Shown one piece after another: positions 16,892 to 26,884 of a stretch of 64,000 nt of DNA. Location of the stretch: NCBI RefSeq assembly GCF_900108945.1, contig NZ_FNYE01000013.1, positions 141,453-205,452 of the forward strand. The letters are read 5' to 3'. Position numbers and translations under genes: made by a program. The number at the start of each line of letters is the position of its first letter. Within the stretch, counting starts at the first letter, position 1. The DNA is from Paraburkholderia diazotrophica (GTDB taxonomy: Bacteria; Pseudomonadota; Gammaproteobacteria; Burkholderiales; Burkholderiaceae). Under the pieces are notes generated by a model, which saw only the letters and a list, made by a program, of their open reading frames with translations, was not told the origin of the DNA and did not search any database.

Positions 16892-17662
16892 GTGACCTGT
16901 ATCAGTCAATTCCGGTGGGCGTCGGCGGCACGCTCCGACACCGGCCGCGTGCGCGAGATCAACGAGGACGCCTGCCTCGATGAGCCGCGACGCGGCCTTT
17001 GGGCCGTGGCCGACGGCATGGGCGGCCACGCCGTCGGCGATCTCGCGAGCCAGCTCGTCGTCGGAATACTCGCGCAGCTACCGGACGTAGCGGGCATCAA
17101 GCAGTCCATCGCCCAGGCGCGCACGTGCCTGCAAGACGCGAACCGCCAGTTGCGCGAAGAGGCGAGCCGCCGGCAGGTGCCGCGCATCGGCACCACCGTC
17201 GTCGTGCTGCTCGCATGCGACCGCTTCTGCGGCTACCTGTGGGCGGGCGACAGCCGCATCTATCTGTTGCGTGCAGGGCAGTTGCGCCAGCTGACGCGCG
17301 ATCACAGCCAGGTGGAAGAGCTGCGCCGCTCCGGTTATCTGACGGAAGAAGAAGCGCGCAATCATCCCGCGCACAACATCATTACGCGCGCGGTCGGCGC
17401 AACCGATCATCTCGATCTCGACGAAGACGCGATCGAAGTCGCGGACGGCGACGTGTTCCTGCTATGCAGCGACGGCCTGAGCAACGAAGTGACGGACGAG
17501 GAGATTCACAAGACGCTCTCCACCGTCGATTGCCTGCATGCCCCCGGCGAACTCGTCGATATGGCGCTGGCGCGCGGCGGCCGCGACAACATCACGGCCA
17601 TCGTCGTGCAGGCCGAAGACCCGCATGCGTCAGACAAGACGCTGCTCAATCCGGCGCCCTGA
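16892..17662 (+). CDS. PP2C-family Ser/Thr protein phosphatase
   Basis: A 256 aa single-domain PPM phosphatase with the full set of metal-binding motifs: TGRVREINEDA near residue 20, ADGMGGHAVGD near 40, WAGDSRIY near 115, SDGLSNEVTD near 193 and GRDNITAIV near 232. It should remove phosphate from Ser/Thr, most plausibly of the membrane kinase at 32688-34844 and its targets. It starts at GTG five bases after the stop of peptide gene 1 and has no strong ribosome-binding site, so it is probably translated by coupling from the sigma-54 transcript. It resembles PppA of the type VI secretion circuit in size. Confidence 0.85.
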   Translation: MTCISQFRWASAARSDTGRVREINEDACLDEPRRGLWAVADGMGGHAVGDLASQLVVGILAQLPDVAGIKQSIAQARTCLQDANRQLREEASRRQVPRIGTTVVVLLACDRFCGYLWAGDSRIYLLRAGQLRQLTRDHSQVEELRRSGYLTEEEARNHPAHNIITRAVGATDHLDLDEDAIEVADGDVFLLCSDGLSNEVTDEEIHKTLSTVDCLHAPGELVDMALARGGRDNITAIVVQAEDPHASDKTLLNPAP

Positions 17663-17693
17663 TACGACGCTTCGTTTTGGTCATTGTGTTGCG

Positions 17694-19037
17694 TCATTGC
17701 GCTTCGTCGTTGGCTTCCGCCTCGTCCTTGCGCGCATTGGCCTGCGCATGCTGGCGGCGAAAATCCTTCGAATGCAGCCCGTGCTTCTTCAGCAGCATCT
17801 GAAGATGCGAGCGGTTCATGTCGACGCGCCGCGCCAGTTCCGCGACCGTGCCGCCCACTTCCTGCAAACCGCGCTGCAAGAACGCCTTCTCGGCTTCGTC
17901 GCTCGCGGCGCGCTTCGCATCGCTGAGCGAAAGCAGGTTCGTCACGCTTGCTGCGCCGTTCGCGGTGTCGCTCGCCACGCCGGGCATCAACGAAGCAATT
18001 GGAGACGAAGGGCGCATGTCCGACGGCAAATGATCGACATCGGCGATATCGCCCGCGAGGCACGAAATGCGGTACATCACGTTGCGCAATTCACGGATAT
18101 TACCCGGATACGAATAGGTCAGCAGAAAGTCCCTTAATTTAGGGGTTATTCTCACGGGACGGCGCTTGAGCACGCCCGCTGCCTCATCGCCGAAGTACTG
18201 GATCAGCAGCGAAATTTCATCGCGCCGCTCGCGCAACGGCGGCAGCGTCACATGAATAACGCTCAGCCGATAAAACAGATCTTCTCGGAACGTGCCCTGC
18301 TCGCTCAGCTTGCGCAAATTGCGATTGGTCGCGGCGACGATGCGCGTATCGACGCCGATCGGCTCGTCGGAACCCACGCGCTGTATTTCGTGCGCTTCCA
18401 GCACGCGCAGCAGTTTCACCTGCCCCGTCAACGGCAGCTCGCCGATTTCGTCGAGAAAGATCGTACCCGTATGCGCGCTTTCGAATTTGCCTTTGCGGTC
18501 GTTCGTCGCGCCCGTGAATGCGCCCTTGCGATGACCGAACAGTTCCGATTCCAGCAGGTTGTCCGGAATCGCGCCGCAGTTGACGGAGATAAACGGCTTG
18601 TCCGCGCGGCTGCCGTTCGCGTGAATGACCTTCGCCATCAGCTCCTTGCCGGTGCCGCTTTCGCCGTCGATCAAAACGGGCAGATCGGTCGGCGCGGCCT
18701 TCTCCGCGATTTCGAGCGCTTCAAGCAGCTTCGGGTTGTCGCCAAACGTGCCTTCGAAAATGAAGCTGCGCGCAAGCAGCGCCTGCCGCCGCGCGCCACG
18801 CGACTGGTCGCCGCGCAACGGCTCGACGACAGCCGCCTGCACGAAGCGCTCCTTGTGCGACATCTGCATCACTTCGTCGCGCAAGGAACTGGCCTGTTTC
18901 AGGACCTTTTCGATATCCGCGCGTTCGAGCCGCGACGACCAGCGCAGCGTCGAACGCAATATCTCGATCTTCTCGATCAATCCCGCGTACGAGAGGGCGG
19001 AACTGCTTTCTTCAGGTTGCTGGTCGAGTATCTTCAT
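17694..19037 (-). CDS. Sigma-54-dependent transcriptional activator (AAA+/Fis)
   Basis: About 447 aa. Residues 1-115 form an unrecognised N-terminal sensory region without a receiver aspartate motif. The AAA+ domain has Walker A GESGTGKE (Lys131), the sigma-54 contact loop GAFTGA (172-177) and Walker B IFLDEIGELP. The C-terminus carries a Fis-type helix-turn-helix (GTVAELARRVDMNRSHLQML). ATG at 19037 overlaps the exporter stop (TGATG), so it is the last gene of the export operon. Canonical -24/-12 promoters before three peptide genes make those genes its natural targets. Confidence 0.9.
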   Translation of the reverse strand: MKILDQQPEESSSALSYAGLIEKIEILRSTLRWSSRLERADIEKVLKQASSLRDEVMQMSHKERFVQAAVVEPLRGDQSRGARRQALLARSFIFEGTFGDNPKLLEALEIAEKAAPTDLPVLIDGESGTGKELMAKVIHANGSRADKPFISVNCGAIPDNLLESELFGHRKGAFTGATNDRKGKFESAHTGTIFLDEIGELPLTGQVKLLRVLEAHEIQRVGSDEPIGVDTRIVAATNRNLRKLSEQGTFREDLFYRLSVIHVTLPPLRERRDEISLLIQYFGDEAAGVLKRRPVRITPKLRDFLLTYSYPGNIRELRNVMYRISCLAGDIADVDHLPSDMRPSSPIASLMPGVASDTANGAASVTNLLSLSDAKRAASDEAEKAFLQRGLQEVGGTVAELARRVDMNRSHLQMLLKKHGLHSKDFRRQHAQANARKDEAEANDEAQ

Positions 19038-22000
19038 CACGCGCTCAACTGTTTCTGGACGAGCTGGTAATACATGCCCTTCCGGTTGACCAGTTCCTCG
19101 TGACGCCCCTGCTCGACGATCGCGCCTTCGTACAGCACGAGAATCTTGTCTGCGCGCATGATCGTGCTCAGACGGTGCGCGATGATGACGGCCGTGCGTC
19201 CCTTGAGGATGTCGTGCATGTTGCTGAGGATATTGCTTTCCGACTGCGTATCGAGCGCCGACGTTGCCTCGTCGAATACGAGCAGACGCGGATCGTGATA
19301 CAGCGCGCGTGCAATGCACAGACGCTGGATCTGTCCGCCCGACAGGCCAATGCCGCGCTCGCCGACGATCTGTTCGTAGCCGAGCGGCAGCTTGCTGATG
19401 AACGCATGCGCGTCGGCCATCTTCGCGACTTCTTCGATGCGCCGCCGGTCGGGCGTATCGTCGCCGCTCGCGATGTTCTCGGCAATCGTGCCCGAGAACA
19501 GCAGATTGGACTGCATCACATAGCCGATCTGCGCGCGATAGAACGCCTTGTCGACCACATTCATGTCATAGCCGTCGACGGTCATCTTGCCGTCGCTCGG
19601 CGCATAGAAGCCGACCAGCAGCTTCGCGAGCGTCGTCTTGCCCGAGCCGCTTCTTCCGACTATTGCGACGAGTTCGCCCGGCTTGATGTCGAACGTGATG
19701 TTCTCGAGCACATACGCGCCCTCGTTTTCGCCATAACGGAAATAGACGCCATTGAGGCTGATCGCGCCTTGCAGGTCCGGCAGCATCACGCGCGAAGGCA
19801 GATCTTCCGGCTTCTGCTCGGGCTCGATATCGAGCACGTCGCCGAGGCGCTCCATCGCGACGCCCGCATCGTTCAGCATGCTCCACAAGCTGACGAGTCC
19901 CATCAGCGGCGTCAGCACGCTGCCCATGAATGCATTGAATGCGATCAACTGGCCAATCGTCATCTCGCGCGCAAGCACGAGATTCGCGCCGACCCAGAGA
20001 ATCGCAATCGTCGTCGCGGCATTCAGCAACTGGCTGATAAAGCCGATCAGGATGTTGAACGCGTGCGCGCGGTACTGCACTTCGAGAGCTTTTGCGTACT
20101 TCTTCTCCCAGCGCAGACGCACGGGCCGTTCGATGCCCATGCCCTTTACCGTCTCGACGCCCGATAGCGCCTCCATCAGGAACGACTTCGAATCCGTTGC
20201 CGCCGAAAACGTCTCGCGCGCGTAGTTCTTGATCTTCGGCGTAGCGACAACCGTCAGAGCCGTGATGGGAATGACGAATGCGATCAGCACCATCGTCATC
20301 TTCGCGTTGTAGAAGAACATGATCGCGAAGTAGATGAACACCATCAGCAGATTGAGCGCCGTCGTCACCGTCGATTCCGTCAGGAACGCGCGGATCGTCT
20401 GGTTCTCCTGGAAGCGCGCGAAAATGTCACCCGTCTTGCGCTTTGCGAAGAACGAGAACGGCAGCGACATCGTGTGCTTGAAGAACTGCGACATCATCGC
20501 GAAGTCCATGTTGCGAACCATGAAGTTCGACAGGTACGCACGGATCATCGACATCAGTTGCGAGAACACATTCGAAATGATCAGACCGAGTATCAGCAGA
20601 TGCAGCAGGCTGATGTTCTGATGCACGATCACGCCATCGAGGATATTCTGGATGATCAACGGCGGAATCACGCCCAGCACCTGAATCACGAACGTCGCGA
20701 GAAACAGATGCATCAAGATCTTTTTGTACGGCGTCAGATACGCGACGAAACGCAGCCACGGCGAGCGCGACGCCGATAGCTGCACGAGGTTCGGCCCCGG
20801 CGTGAACAGCAGACACGTGCCGCTCCAGCCGCGCTCGAAGTCTTCGATATTCAGCTTGCGAAAGCCCAGCGCGGGATCGGCGAGCCAGACGTGATCCTTC
20901 GACACGCCGTACACGATGATGTAGTGGTAGCCCTCCCAGTGCACGATAAAAGGCAGATCGAAGCCGCGCAACGAATCGAACGTGCATTGCACGCCGCGCG
21001 CGGTGAAGCCCAGCGATTCGCCTGCGCGCGCGAGGCTGTCGAGCGTCGCGCCCTGTGTCGTCACGTTCGCGAGCTCACGCAGCTTGCCGAGTGTCATCGG
21101 TATGCCGTAGTGCTTGCAGATCATCGCAAGGCACGCAGCGCCGCAATCCATTTCCTCCGCCTGCTCGACGAGCGCGAAGCGCTTGATCACGCGTTCGCCG
21201 AACTCCGGCTTCGTATGAAGATCGAGCCGCAGCGGCATCTTGCGGCGCTGTTCGATGCGCTTTTGCCGGTCCAGCTCGCGATCCGCGTATTTGATGCGCT
21301 CGTCGAGTACTTCGCGCAGTTTCGGATTGCGCTCGAGAATGAAATGCACCGTGCGCTCGGGAATGACGAGCAGCCGCGTGTCGGTCGTGGCAATCACCGA
21401 CGCTGCCTGCTCCTGCCGCATCAGGCAGGCCTTTTCACCGAAGATCTCGCCGTCGCGCAGCGTCGCGAGCGTATAGTCCGTGCCGTCTTCGTGGCGAACG
21501 ATGCGCACTTCGCCTTGCCGCACCACATAGAGACGCCGGTCGTCGCGCCCGTCCTGCTTGAGGATCTCCTTTCCGGCCGTGACGCGCTTGACGCCGACGC
21601 TGCGCACGTATTCTTCGAGTTCCTGCCTGTTCAGCTTGCCGCGCAAATCGAATAGCTGCGCAACGAAGCCGCCCGCCGAATTGATCGCGACATAGCTCGC
21701 GACAAATGCGAGCGCGGCCTGATTGCCACCGATGACAGGCTCGATCGCCGCGCGCGGAATGAACAGCAACTCCGTCTTGCCCGAAGAACGCACGGACGAC
21801 TCGTGCACATACGCGCGCAGCATCGCGATGTCGGCGAACACTTCGCCCGACTTGCGCACGCCCATGCTGATTTCCTTGCCGTGCTCTTCGGTGAAGATGC
21901 GCACCGAGCCCGACTTGATCAGATAGAGACCGTCGGCGGGATCGCCCACGTTGCACACCGTTTCGCCAAAAGAATAAAAGCGCGATTGCACGTGTTCCGC

Positions 22001-22093
22001 GAGTCGTTCGAGTTCTTCGCGTGTGAACGGCGACAGGATCTCGACCGTCGACAGAAAATCGGCAACGGACGGCGTGGTTTGCGGTGCATCCAT
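19037..22093 (-). CDS. Peptidase-containing ABC exporter with two cNMP-binding-like domains
   Basis: A 1018 aa protein. Two cyclic-nucleotide-binding-like domains (about 10-130 and 160-285) precede a C39 peptidase (about 305-430) with catalytic Cys317 in EMDCGAAC, His390 in GYHYIIVYG and Asp406 in LADPALG. Then come six membrane helices (about 455-745) and a nucleotide-binding domain with Walker A GRSGSGKT (Lys819), LSGGQ and VFDEATSALD. C39 domains cut leaders after Gly-Gly while the ABC part exports the core. Intact catalytic residues and nearby GG-leader genes support that role. Ordinary PCAT exporters are about 700 aa; the extra N-terminus suggests control by a nucleotide or small ligand. 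Confidence 0.93.
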   Translation of the reverse strand: MDAPQTTPSVADFLSTVEILSPFTREELERLAEHVQSRFYSFGETVCNVGDPADGLYLIKSGSVRIFTEEHGKEISMGVRKSGEVFADIAMLRAYVHESSVRSSGKTELLFIPRAAIEPVIGGNQAALAFVASYVAINSAGGFVAQLFDLRGKLNRQELEEYVRSVGVKRVTAGKEILKQDGRDDRRLYVVRQGEVRIVRHEDGTDYTLATLRDGEIFGEKACLMRQEQAASVIATTDTRLLVIPERTVHFILERNPKLREVLDERIKYADRELDRQKRIEQRRKMPLRLDLHTKPEFGERVIKRFALVEQAEEMDCGAACLAMICKHYGIPMTLGKLRELANVTTQGATLDSLARAGESLGFTARGVQCTFDSLRGFDLPFIVHWEGYHYIIVYGVSKDHVWLADPALGFRKLNIEDFERGWSGTCLLFTPGPNLVQLSASRSPWLRFVAYLTPYKKILMHLFLATFVIQVLGVIPPLIIQNILDGVIVHQNISLLHLLILGLIISNVFSQLMSMIRAYLSNFMVRNMDFAMMSQFFKHTMSLPFSFFAKRKTGDIFARFQENQTIRAFLTESTVTTALNLLMVFIYFAIMFFYNAKMTMVLIAFVIPITALTVVATPKIKNYARETFSAATDSKSFLMEALSGVETVKGMGIERPVRLRWEKKYAKALEVQYRAHAFNILIGFISQLLNAATTIAILWVGANLVLAREMTIGQLIAFNAFMGSVLTPLMGLVSLWSMLNDAGVAMERLGDVLDIEPEQKPEDLPSRVMLPDLQGAISLNGVYFRYGENEGAYVLENITFDIKPGELVAIVGRSGSGKTTLAKLLVGFYAPSDGKMTVDGYDMNVVDKAFYRAQIGYVMQSNLLFSGTIAENIASGDDTPDRRRIEEVAKMADAHAFISKLPLGYEQIVGERGIGLSGGQIQRLCIARALYHDPRLLVFDEATSALDTQSESNILSNMHDILKGRTAVIIAHRLSTIMRADKILVLYEGAIVEQGRHEELVNRKGMYYQLVQKQLSA

Positions 22094-22128
22094 GATGCTC
22101 GTGGTCCCCGGCAGTAGCGCGCTTCAGC

Positions 22129-22881
22129 TCAGAGCGCTTCGATGATGTGTTCCTGGGCGCGTGTCATCAGCCACTCTTCGCGCAGCAGGCGTTTGATTTC
22201 CGATGCGGCATCGGCGTCGAGCTCTGCCGGATATTTCGCCGTCACGGCAAAGATCTCGAAGCACGAACGGTCCGGCGAAGCGAACGGCCCTAGCAGGTCG
22301 CCGACTGCCGCGTTAAAGATCTTCGCTTCGATATCCGGTTTCAGCGAACCGCGCAGTACCTTGCCGATCACGCCGCCCGATACATTCGTATCCGCAATCG
22401 AATGCTCGCGGGCCATTTCCGCGAATGCATCGGGATCGTCGTTCAGATACGAGATCATCTCCTTGGCCTTGCCTTCGTCGTCGAGAAGAATGTGACTGAT
22501 CTCGATCGCGTCGAACTTCGGCGAATTCATCGAGAAGTACTCTTCTATTGCGCCGTCGCTGCACACCTTGTCGAGCATCTTCTCCTGATACAGGCTATCG
22601 GTGATGAACCCCTCGAACTCGTCGAGACTGATCTTGAGCGTGTCGAGGTACTGGTTCATGTCGGCCGCGCGATGCAGCCCCCGCACGCGCCGGAACTGGT
22701 CGGCACGTTCCTGGATTTCGTCGGCGCTCACCGTCACGCCATGCTTCTTTGCGGCGTGCACGGTCAGCTTGTCGCGCACCATCTGCTCGATCAGGCTTTC
22801 GAACTGGCCGGTGAGCTTCAGCAGGCGTGTGAATTCGCCGACATCCACGACTTCATCATCGATTCGTACGATCGCGGTCAT
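22129..22881 (-). CDS. Parvulin/PpiC-like peptidyl-prolyl isomerase or chaperone, no signal peptide
   Basis: A 250 aa protein with a helical SurA/PrsA-like N-terminal region (about 15-110) and a parvulin-type domain (about 125-225: ISHILLDDEGKAKE, AREHSIADTNVSGG and GPFASPDRSCFEIF). The start has AAGGAG eight bases upstream and the sequence begins MTAIVRIDDE, so there is no export signal. A cytoplasmic chaperone that holds peptide precursors before export is plausible. It lies between the HlyD and ABC genes, 35 bases before the latter. Confidence 0.8.
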   Translation of the reverse strand: MTAIVRIDDEVVDVGEFTRLLKLTGQFESLIEQMVRDKLTVHAAKKHGVTVSADEIQERADQFRRVRGLHRAADMNQYLDTLKISLDEFEGFITDSLYQEKMLDKVCSDGAIEEYFSMNSPKFDAIEISHILLDDEGKAKEMISYLNDDPDAFAEMAREHSIADTNVSGGVIGKVLRGSLKPDIEAKIFNAAVGDLLGPFASPDRSCFEIFAVTAKYPAELDADAASEIKRLLREEWLMTRAQEHIIEAL

Positions 22882-22979
22882 TTCGTCCGCTCCTTCTAAT
22901 GGTGGCCCGAACGAACTGGCGGGCTGGCGGTTGTATGTTGACTACGGCTTGCGTTGCAGCGCGTTCAGATCGTGGCCGG

Positions 22980-24353
22980 CTATCCAGCCAATTGCCTGAA
23001 CGGGTCCAGCCCCAGGTCGATCAGCCGCCGCTCGCGCACGACGATTTCGGCGCTTGCCGTCATCCCGTAACGCAGCGGATAGCGGTTCTCCGCGACCTGG
23101 TAGTAATTCTTGTCGAGCGACACGCGGCCTTCGTAGACAGGCTGCTTGTCCTGCGCCGAAGGTTTCGTCGCCGGCGAGATATACGCGAGCGTGCCGTTGA
23201 TGAGCCCATAGCGCTGATACGGAAACGCGTTGAATTTCAGCTTGACGGGCATGCCTTCGTGCAGGAAAGCGCGGTCGCGCTCGGCGATTTCGATCTTCAG
23301 CACGGGGCGCGCGTCCTTCGGCGCGATGCCGCCTAGCGGCGTATTCGCCTGGATCTTGTCGCCCGTTTGCGTCGATGTCACATCCGTGATGACGCCCGAT
23401 GTCGGCGCGAGGATCAGCAGGAAATTGTCCTTGTCGATGTTCTCGAAGCGGATGCGCGCAGCAGCATCGGCGACGAGGCGCGCCGTCTGCAATTGCAGGC
23501 GCAGCTTTTCTTCGGTGCTCGTGATCTCGCGAATCGCGGCGTCGTATTGAAGCTGCAAGCTCGTTGCCTGCTGGCCGCTCGTTTCGAGTTGCGCATTGGC
23601 CTGCGCGTATTCGTGGCTCAGCTTGAAGTCGAGTTCCGTGAGCTTCGATTGCGCGACGCGATAGGCGTTGTCCGCTTCCAGATACGCATTGCGCTTCGCA
23701 TCCACCTGCAGTTCGGCCACGCCGCCGCCGCCCGGCTGCGCGAAGAGGCGCGCGTACTTATCCGCTTCCTGGCGCGCGGCGTCACGCGTGCGGCGCGCAT
23801 TGTCGAGCGTGCTGCGCGCTTCTTCGAGTTCCGCCTTCTGGCCTTCCGCGAGCTTGGTCGTGCCTTCGGAAATGCGGTTCTCGTGCAGACGCTCTTCCAC
23901 TTCGAGTTGATCCTTGAGCGCGGCCGCCCTTCGTTCCATCAACTCCTTCTTTTGCGGAAACTCTTTCCATTCGCGCTCGGCATCTTCGAGTTTCAGTTGC
24001 GCCTGCAACGCATTGGTCGCCGCTTCGATTGCGCCGCGCGCATTGATGCGCGCGAGCACGTCGCCCTTCGAGACGGGCTGCCCTTCTGCGATATACAGAT
24101 CAGTCAGTTCGCCGTCGATCGGTGCGTAGATGCGCCGCACGTCCGATTCCGGCGCGAGCATGCCTTGCGCCGTCACGATCACATCCGCGCGTCCGATGAA
24201 CGACCACAAGAGACCCGCGACGACCAGCGCGACCAGCGTCAGCACGAGCGCGGTCGCAATGCGCACGGGCTCCGCGGTGAGGATCGCGATGCCCTCGGCA
24301 CTGTGATCTTCGAGCGCTTCGTAAAGCGGCTTCGGATGATTGTCGCGCTTCAC
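22980..24353 (-). CDS. HlyD-family membrane fusion (periplasmic adaptor) protein
   Basis: A 457 aa type I secretion adaptor. A short cytoplasmic start, one TM helix (about 32-53), a lipoyl-like half (RIYAPIDGELTDLYIAEGQP), a long coiled coil (about 110-310, rich in Glu/Arg/Gln), the second lipoyl half (LAPTSGVITDVTSTQTGDKI) and a C-terminal beta-barrel domain. It would link the inner-membrane ABC exporter to the outer-membrane channel. It starts at GTG (24353-24351), overlapping the FHA gene stop as GTGA, so translation is coupled. Confidence 0.92.
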   Translation of the reverse strand: MKRDNHPKPLYEALEDHSAEGIAILTAEPVRIATALVLTLVALVVAGLLWSFIGRADVIVTAQGMLAPESDVRRIYAPIDGELTDLYIAEGQPVSKGDVLARINARGAIEAATNALQAQLKLEDAEREWKEFPQKKELMERRAAALKDQLEVEERLHENRISEGTTKLAEGQKAELEEARSTLDNARRTRDAARQEADKYARLFAQPGGGGVAELQVDAKRNAYLEADNAYRVAQSKLTELDFKLSHEYAQANAQLETSGQQATSLQLQYDAAIREITSTEEKLRLQLQTARLVADAAARIRFENIDKDNFLLILAPTSGVITDVTSTQTGDKIQANTPLGGIAPKDARPVLKIEIAERDRAFLHEGMPVKLKFNAFPYQRYGLINGTLAYISPATKPSAQDKQPVYEGRVSLDKNYYQVAENRYPLRYGMTASAEIVVRERRLIDLGLDPFRQLAG

Positions 24354-26884
24354 TCGTCAGTGCCTCCAATCAACGTGAGCTTGGACTTCAGCAAGCCAGG
24401 CTCGAGCACCATCCGCAACTCCTGCAATGAACGGCGCTGCAATTGCGTTTCCGCTTCAATGTCTTCGAGCAGCTGATCGGACCCGGCGGGAGGCGGCGCT
24501 TTCAATTGCGTATAGATGCGCATGCCCTGTTGCGCGGACGTATTCGCTTCCGAAAGCAGACGCGCCTGATTGCGAAAGCCCTCCGAAACGCCCGCTTCGA
24601 GACGTTGCGTGCCGCCGATCGAACCGTTCGCGCGATATTGCCGCCACAGTGTCTGCGCGCGATTGATCGAGTCCTGCGCGCGAGCGAGCGCCCGGTCGCG
24701 CAGCGCATCGACATCGGATTGAATTGCGCGCACGTAGTACGCGTCTTCGACGGGGTCGAGGCGCGCGTAAAACGACAGCAGCTTGTCGTCGCGATTGCCC
24801 GCGCCGCGGCTTTTCTGCAAGTCCGCGAACTGGTCGAGCACCGCCTTCTTGTGCGCAAGTTCCGCCGCGAGTACATCGGACCACGGGCCAGCGGGCATAG
24901 CCTGCAAGCCGGCTAGCGCCTGCTGGCTGTCGCCGCTCTGCCACGCCGCGCTCACGGCATCGTGCTTCGCAATGACTTCCGCCGACGGCAAGCGAGTCGC
25001 GCTCAATTGCCTGTATTGCGACTGAAACGGCGGCGTGCTGAAGCTCGCCTTCTTCATCAATGCGAGCAGCGGCGTCAGATGACGCGCCGTCATTTCGTTG
25101 AAGATCTCCGTGTACTGCCGCAAATCTGCGCGCACCGCATCGAGTCCGGCGAGACGCGGATAACGCTGCGCGTAATCGTCGAGCACGGCCGTCAACGCGT
25201 TCGGCTTGTCGCGTCCCAGTTCTGTCGCGATCGTCGAATTGAGCCGATCGATCGCGGCGAGATACACCGAATCGTCGCTTTGCAGCTTGCGCAGATGGCT
25301 CATCGCGAGCGCATACGGCTCGGTAAATTCAGGCACATACGACGCAATGCGGTCCAGTATGCGCTGATGCCCTTTCGCATCGTCATCCCAGCGCTTCAAC
25401 AGATTGTCGATGCGGCGTTCGTCGCTGTAGATGTGAATCGGCGCGTCGGGGCCGCCGCGGCCCACGACGAAACGCTCGAGTTCGCCGACCCAGCGCAACT
25501 GGTCGATCAGCGAAACGGCGTCCGGGTTGCCCTCGCTCGATGTGCGCATGCCTTCCACCAGGGACGCAGCGTGGTCGAACTGCCCGGTGCGCAATGCGGC
25601 GAGCCAACCGGGCACGCGCGCTTTCATCAACGCTTCGCTCGCGAGCGACCTGATCGAATCGCTGGCGGGATGATGTTGCAGATAAGACGTGGCGGAATCC
25701 GCCGCTTGTTCGTATTCGCCCGCCGAGAGCAGATTCTTCACTTCGCGCTCGGACGCACCGCGCATGTAGAGCGCAACGGCAATGCCTCCGACGACGATCA
25801 GCACCGCAAGGCCGCCCCAGCCGATGCGCCGCATCGTCGTGCGATCGCCGCCCGCGAAGGTGCGCGTCAATTCGCTGAGCAGCAGTTGCCAGCGGCGGCG
25901 CGGACGGCGCGGCGGCGTTTCCGACGACTCTTCCGGCGTCAACGGCGGCGAGTTCTCGTTGACTTCGTCTTCACGCTGCAACGCGCGATCGACACAAAAG
26001 ATGTCGAGAAACGAATGCGCCGCGCCGACGAACGTCGTCTTGTCGGGATCTTCCGCAGGCATCGCGACGGCAGCAACGGGCGCAGGCGTGTCGGCAACGA
26101 CGGGCGAAGCGTCGGCGGCGAGCGGCGGCGGCATCTGCGTGACGGTGGGCTCGATTTCGAAAGACTTTTCGAGCGCAATCCGATAGACGAAATGATCTCC
26201 GCCGAATCCGACCACATCGCCGTTTTCCAGCGCGACAGCCGACTCGCCCAGCCGCTTGTGATTGACGAATGTGCCGTTCGTGCTGCCGAGATCTTCGATC
26301 CACGGTTCGCCGCTCTTCAGAAAAATATGGGCGTGGCGCCGCGAAATGTAATTGACCTGATGCGGATAGCGGTCCTTATAGCGCGCAAACAGTTCGTCCG
26401 TCTTGCTGACAAGAAACGGAAATACAGGGATGTCGATCGCTTCGAGTCCCAGATCGGCACGTTCCGGCTTGAGCGTTACCGTCAGATGCTGAACGCCGCG
26501 TGCGGATGCGGAACTGAACGGGCGAGGTTCGACGGCGACGCGATAGCTCAACTCGCCGCCAAAGCACAGTTCGTCGCCTGCACGCACGCGTGCCGGCGAC
26601 TGACGCACGGCATTGCCGTTTACCGTCGTGCCGTTCTTGCTGTCGAGATCTGCCACATAAACCGCGCCGTGCTCGCTAAAGATGCGCGCGTGACGCCGCG
26701 AAAGCTTCGTGACCAGATCGCGCGAATACTCGGCAAAAGGCGGCTCGCTGCGGCCGATCGCGAACAGATCGTCGACGATGCGGATAGGGCCCAGGGACGG
26801 ATGCGAGACGGGAAGCAGCAGGACGTCGAACTCCTTGTCCAGAGCCGCCCGCATCTCAGCAATCGGAGCTTCGCCGGGATTCAT
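24350..26884 (-). CDS. Membrane protein with two N-terminal FHA domains
   Basis: 844 aa. Two FHA domains bind phosphothreonine: about 30-110 (SRRHARIF, LDSKNGTTVNG) and about 140-225 (SRRHAHIF, LGSTNGTFVN). An acidic linker follows, then one membrane helix (about 354-376, GGLAVLIVVGGIAVALYM) and a ~465-residue periplasmic helical part without a recognised family. In-to-out orientation puts the FHA domains in the cytoplasm, next to the kinase domain encoded at 32688-34844. It is coupled to HlyD by a GTGA overlap. It resembles a scaffold that would sense kinase activity and act on the exporter. No sigma-54 site was found before it. Confidence 0.85.
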   Translation of the reverse strand: MNPGEAPIAEMRAALDKEFDVLLLPVSHPSLGPIRIVDDLFAIGRSEPPFAEYSRDLVTKLSRRHARIFSEHGAVYVADLDSKNGTTVNGNAVRQSPARVRAGDELCFGGELSYRVAVEPRPFSSASARGVQHLTVTLKPERADLGLEAIDIPVFPFLVSKTDELFARYKDRYPHQVNYISRRHAHIFLKSGEPWIEDLGSTNGTFVNHKRLGESAVALENGDVVGFGGDHFVYRIALEKSFEIEPTVTQMPPPLAADASPVVADTPAPVAAVAMPAEDPDKTTFVGAAHSFLDIFCVDRALQREDEVNENSPPLTPEESSETPPRRPRRRWQLLLSELTRTFAGGDRTTMRRIGWGGLAVLIVVGGIAVALYMRGASEREVKNLLSAGEYEQAADSATSYLQHHPASDSIRSLASEALMKARVPGWLAALRTGQFDHAASLVEGMRTSSEGNPDAVSLIDQLRWVGELERFVVGRGGPDAPIHIYSDERRIDNLLKRWDDDAKGHQRILDRIASYVPEFTEPYALAMSHLRKLQSDDSVYLAAIDRLNSTIATELGRDKPNALTAVLDDYAQRYPRLAGLDAVRADLRQYTEIFNEMTARHLTPLLALMKKASFSTPPFQSQYRQLSATRLPSAEVIAKHDAVSAAWQSGDSQQALAGLQAMPAGPWSDVLAAELAHKKAVLDQFADLQKSRGAGNRDDKLLSFYARLDPVEDAYYVRAIQSDVDALRDRALARAQDSINRAQTLWRQYRANGSIGGTQRLEAGVSEGFRNQARLLSEANTSAQQGMRIYTQLKAPPPAGSDQLLEDIEAETQLQRRSLQELRMVLEPGLLKSKLTLIGGTDE

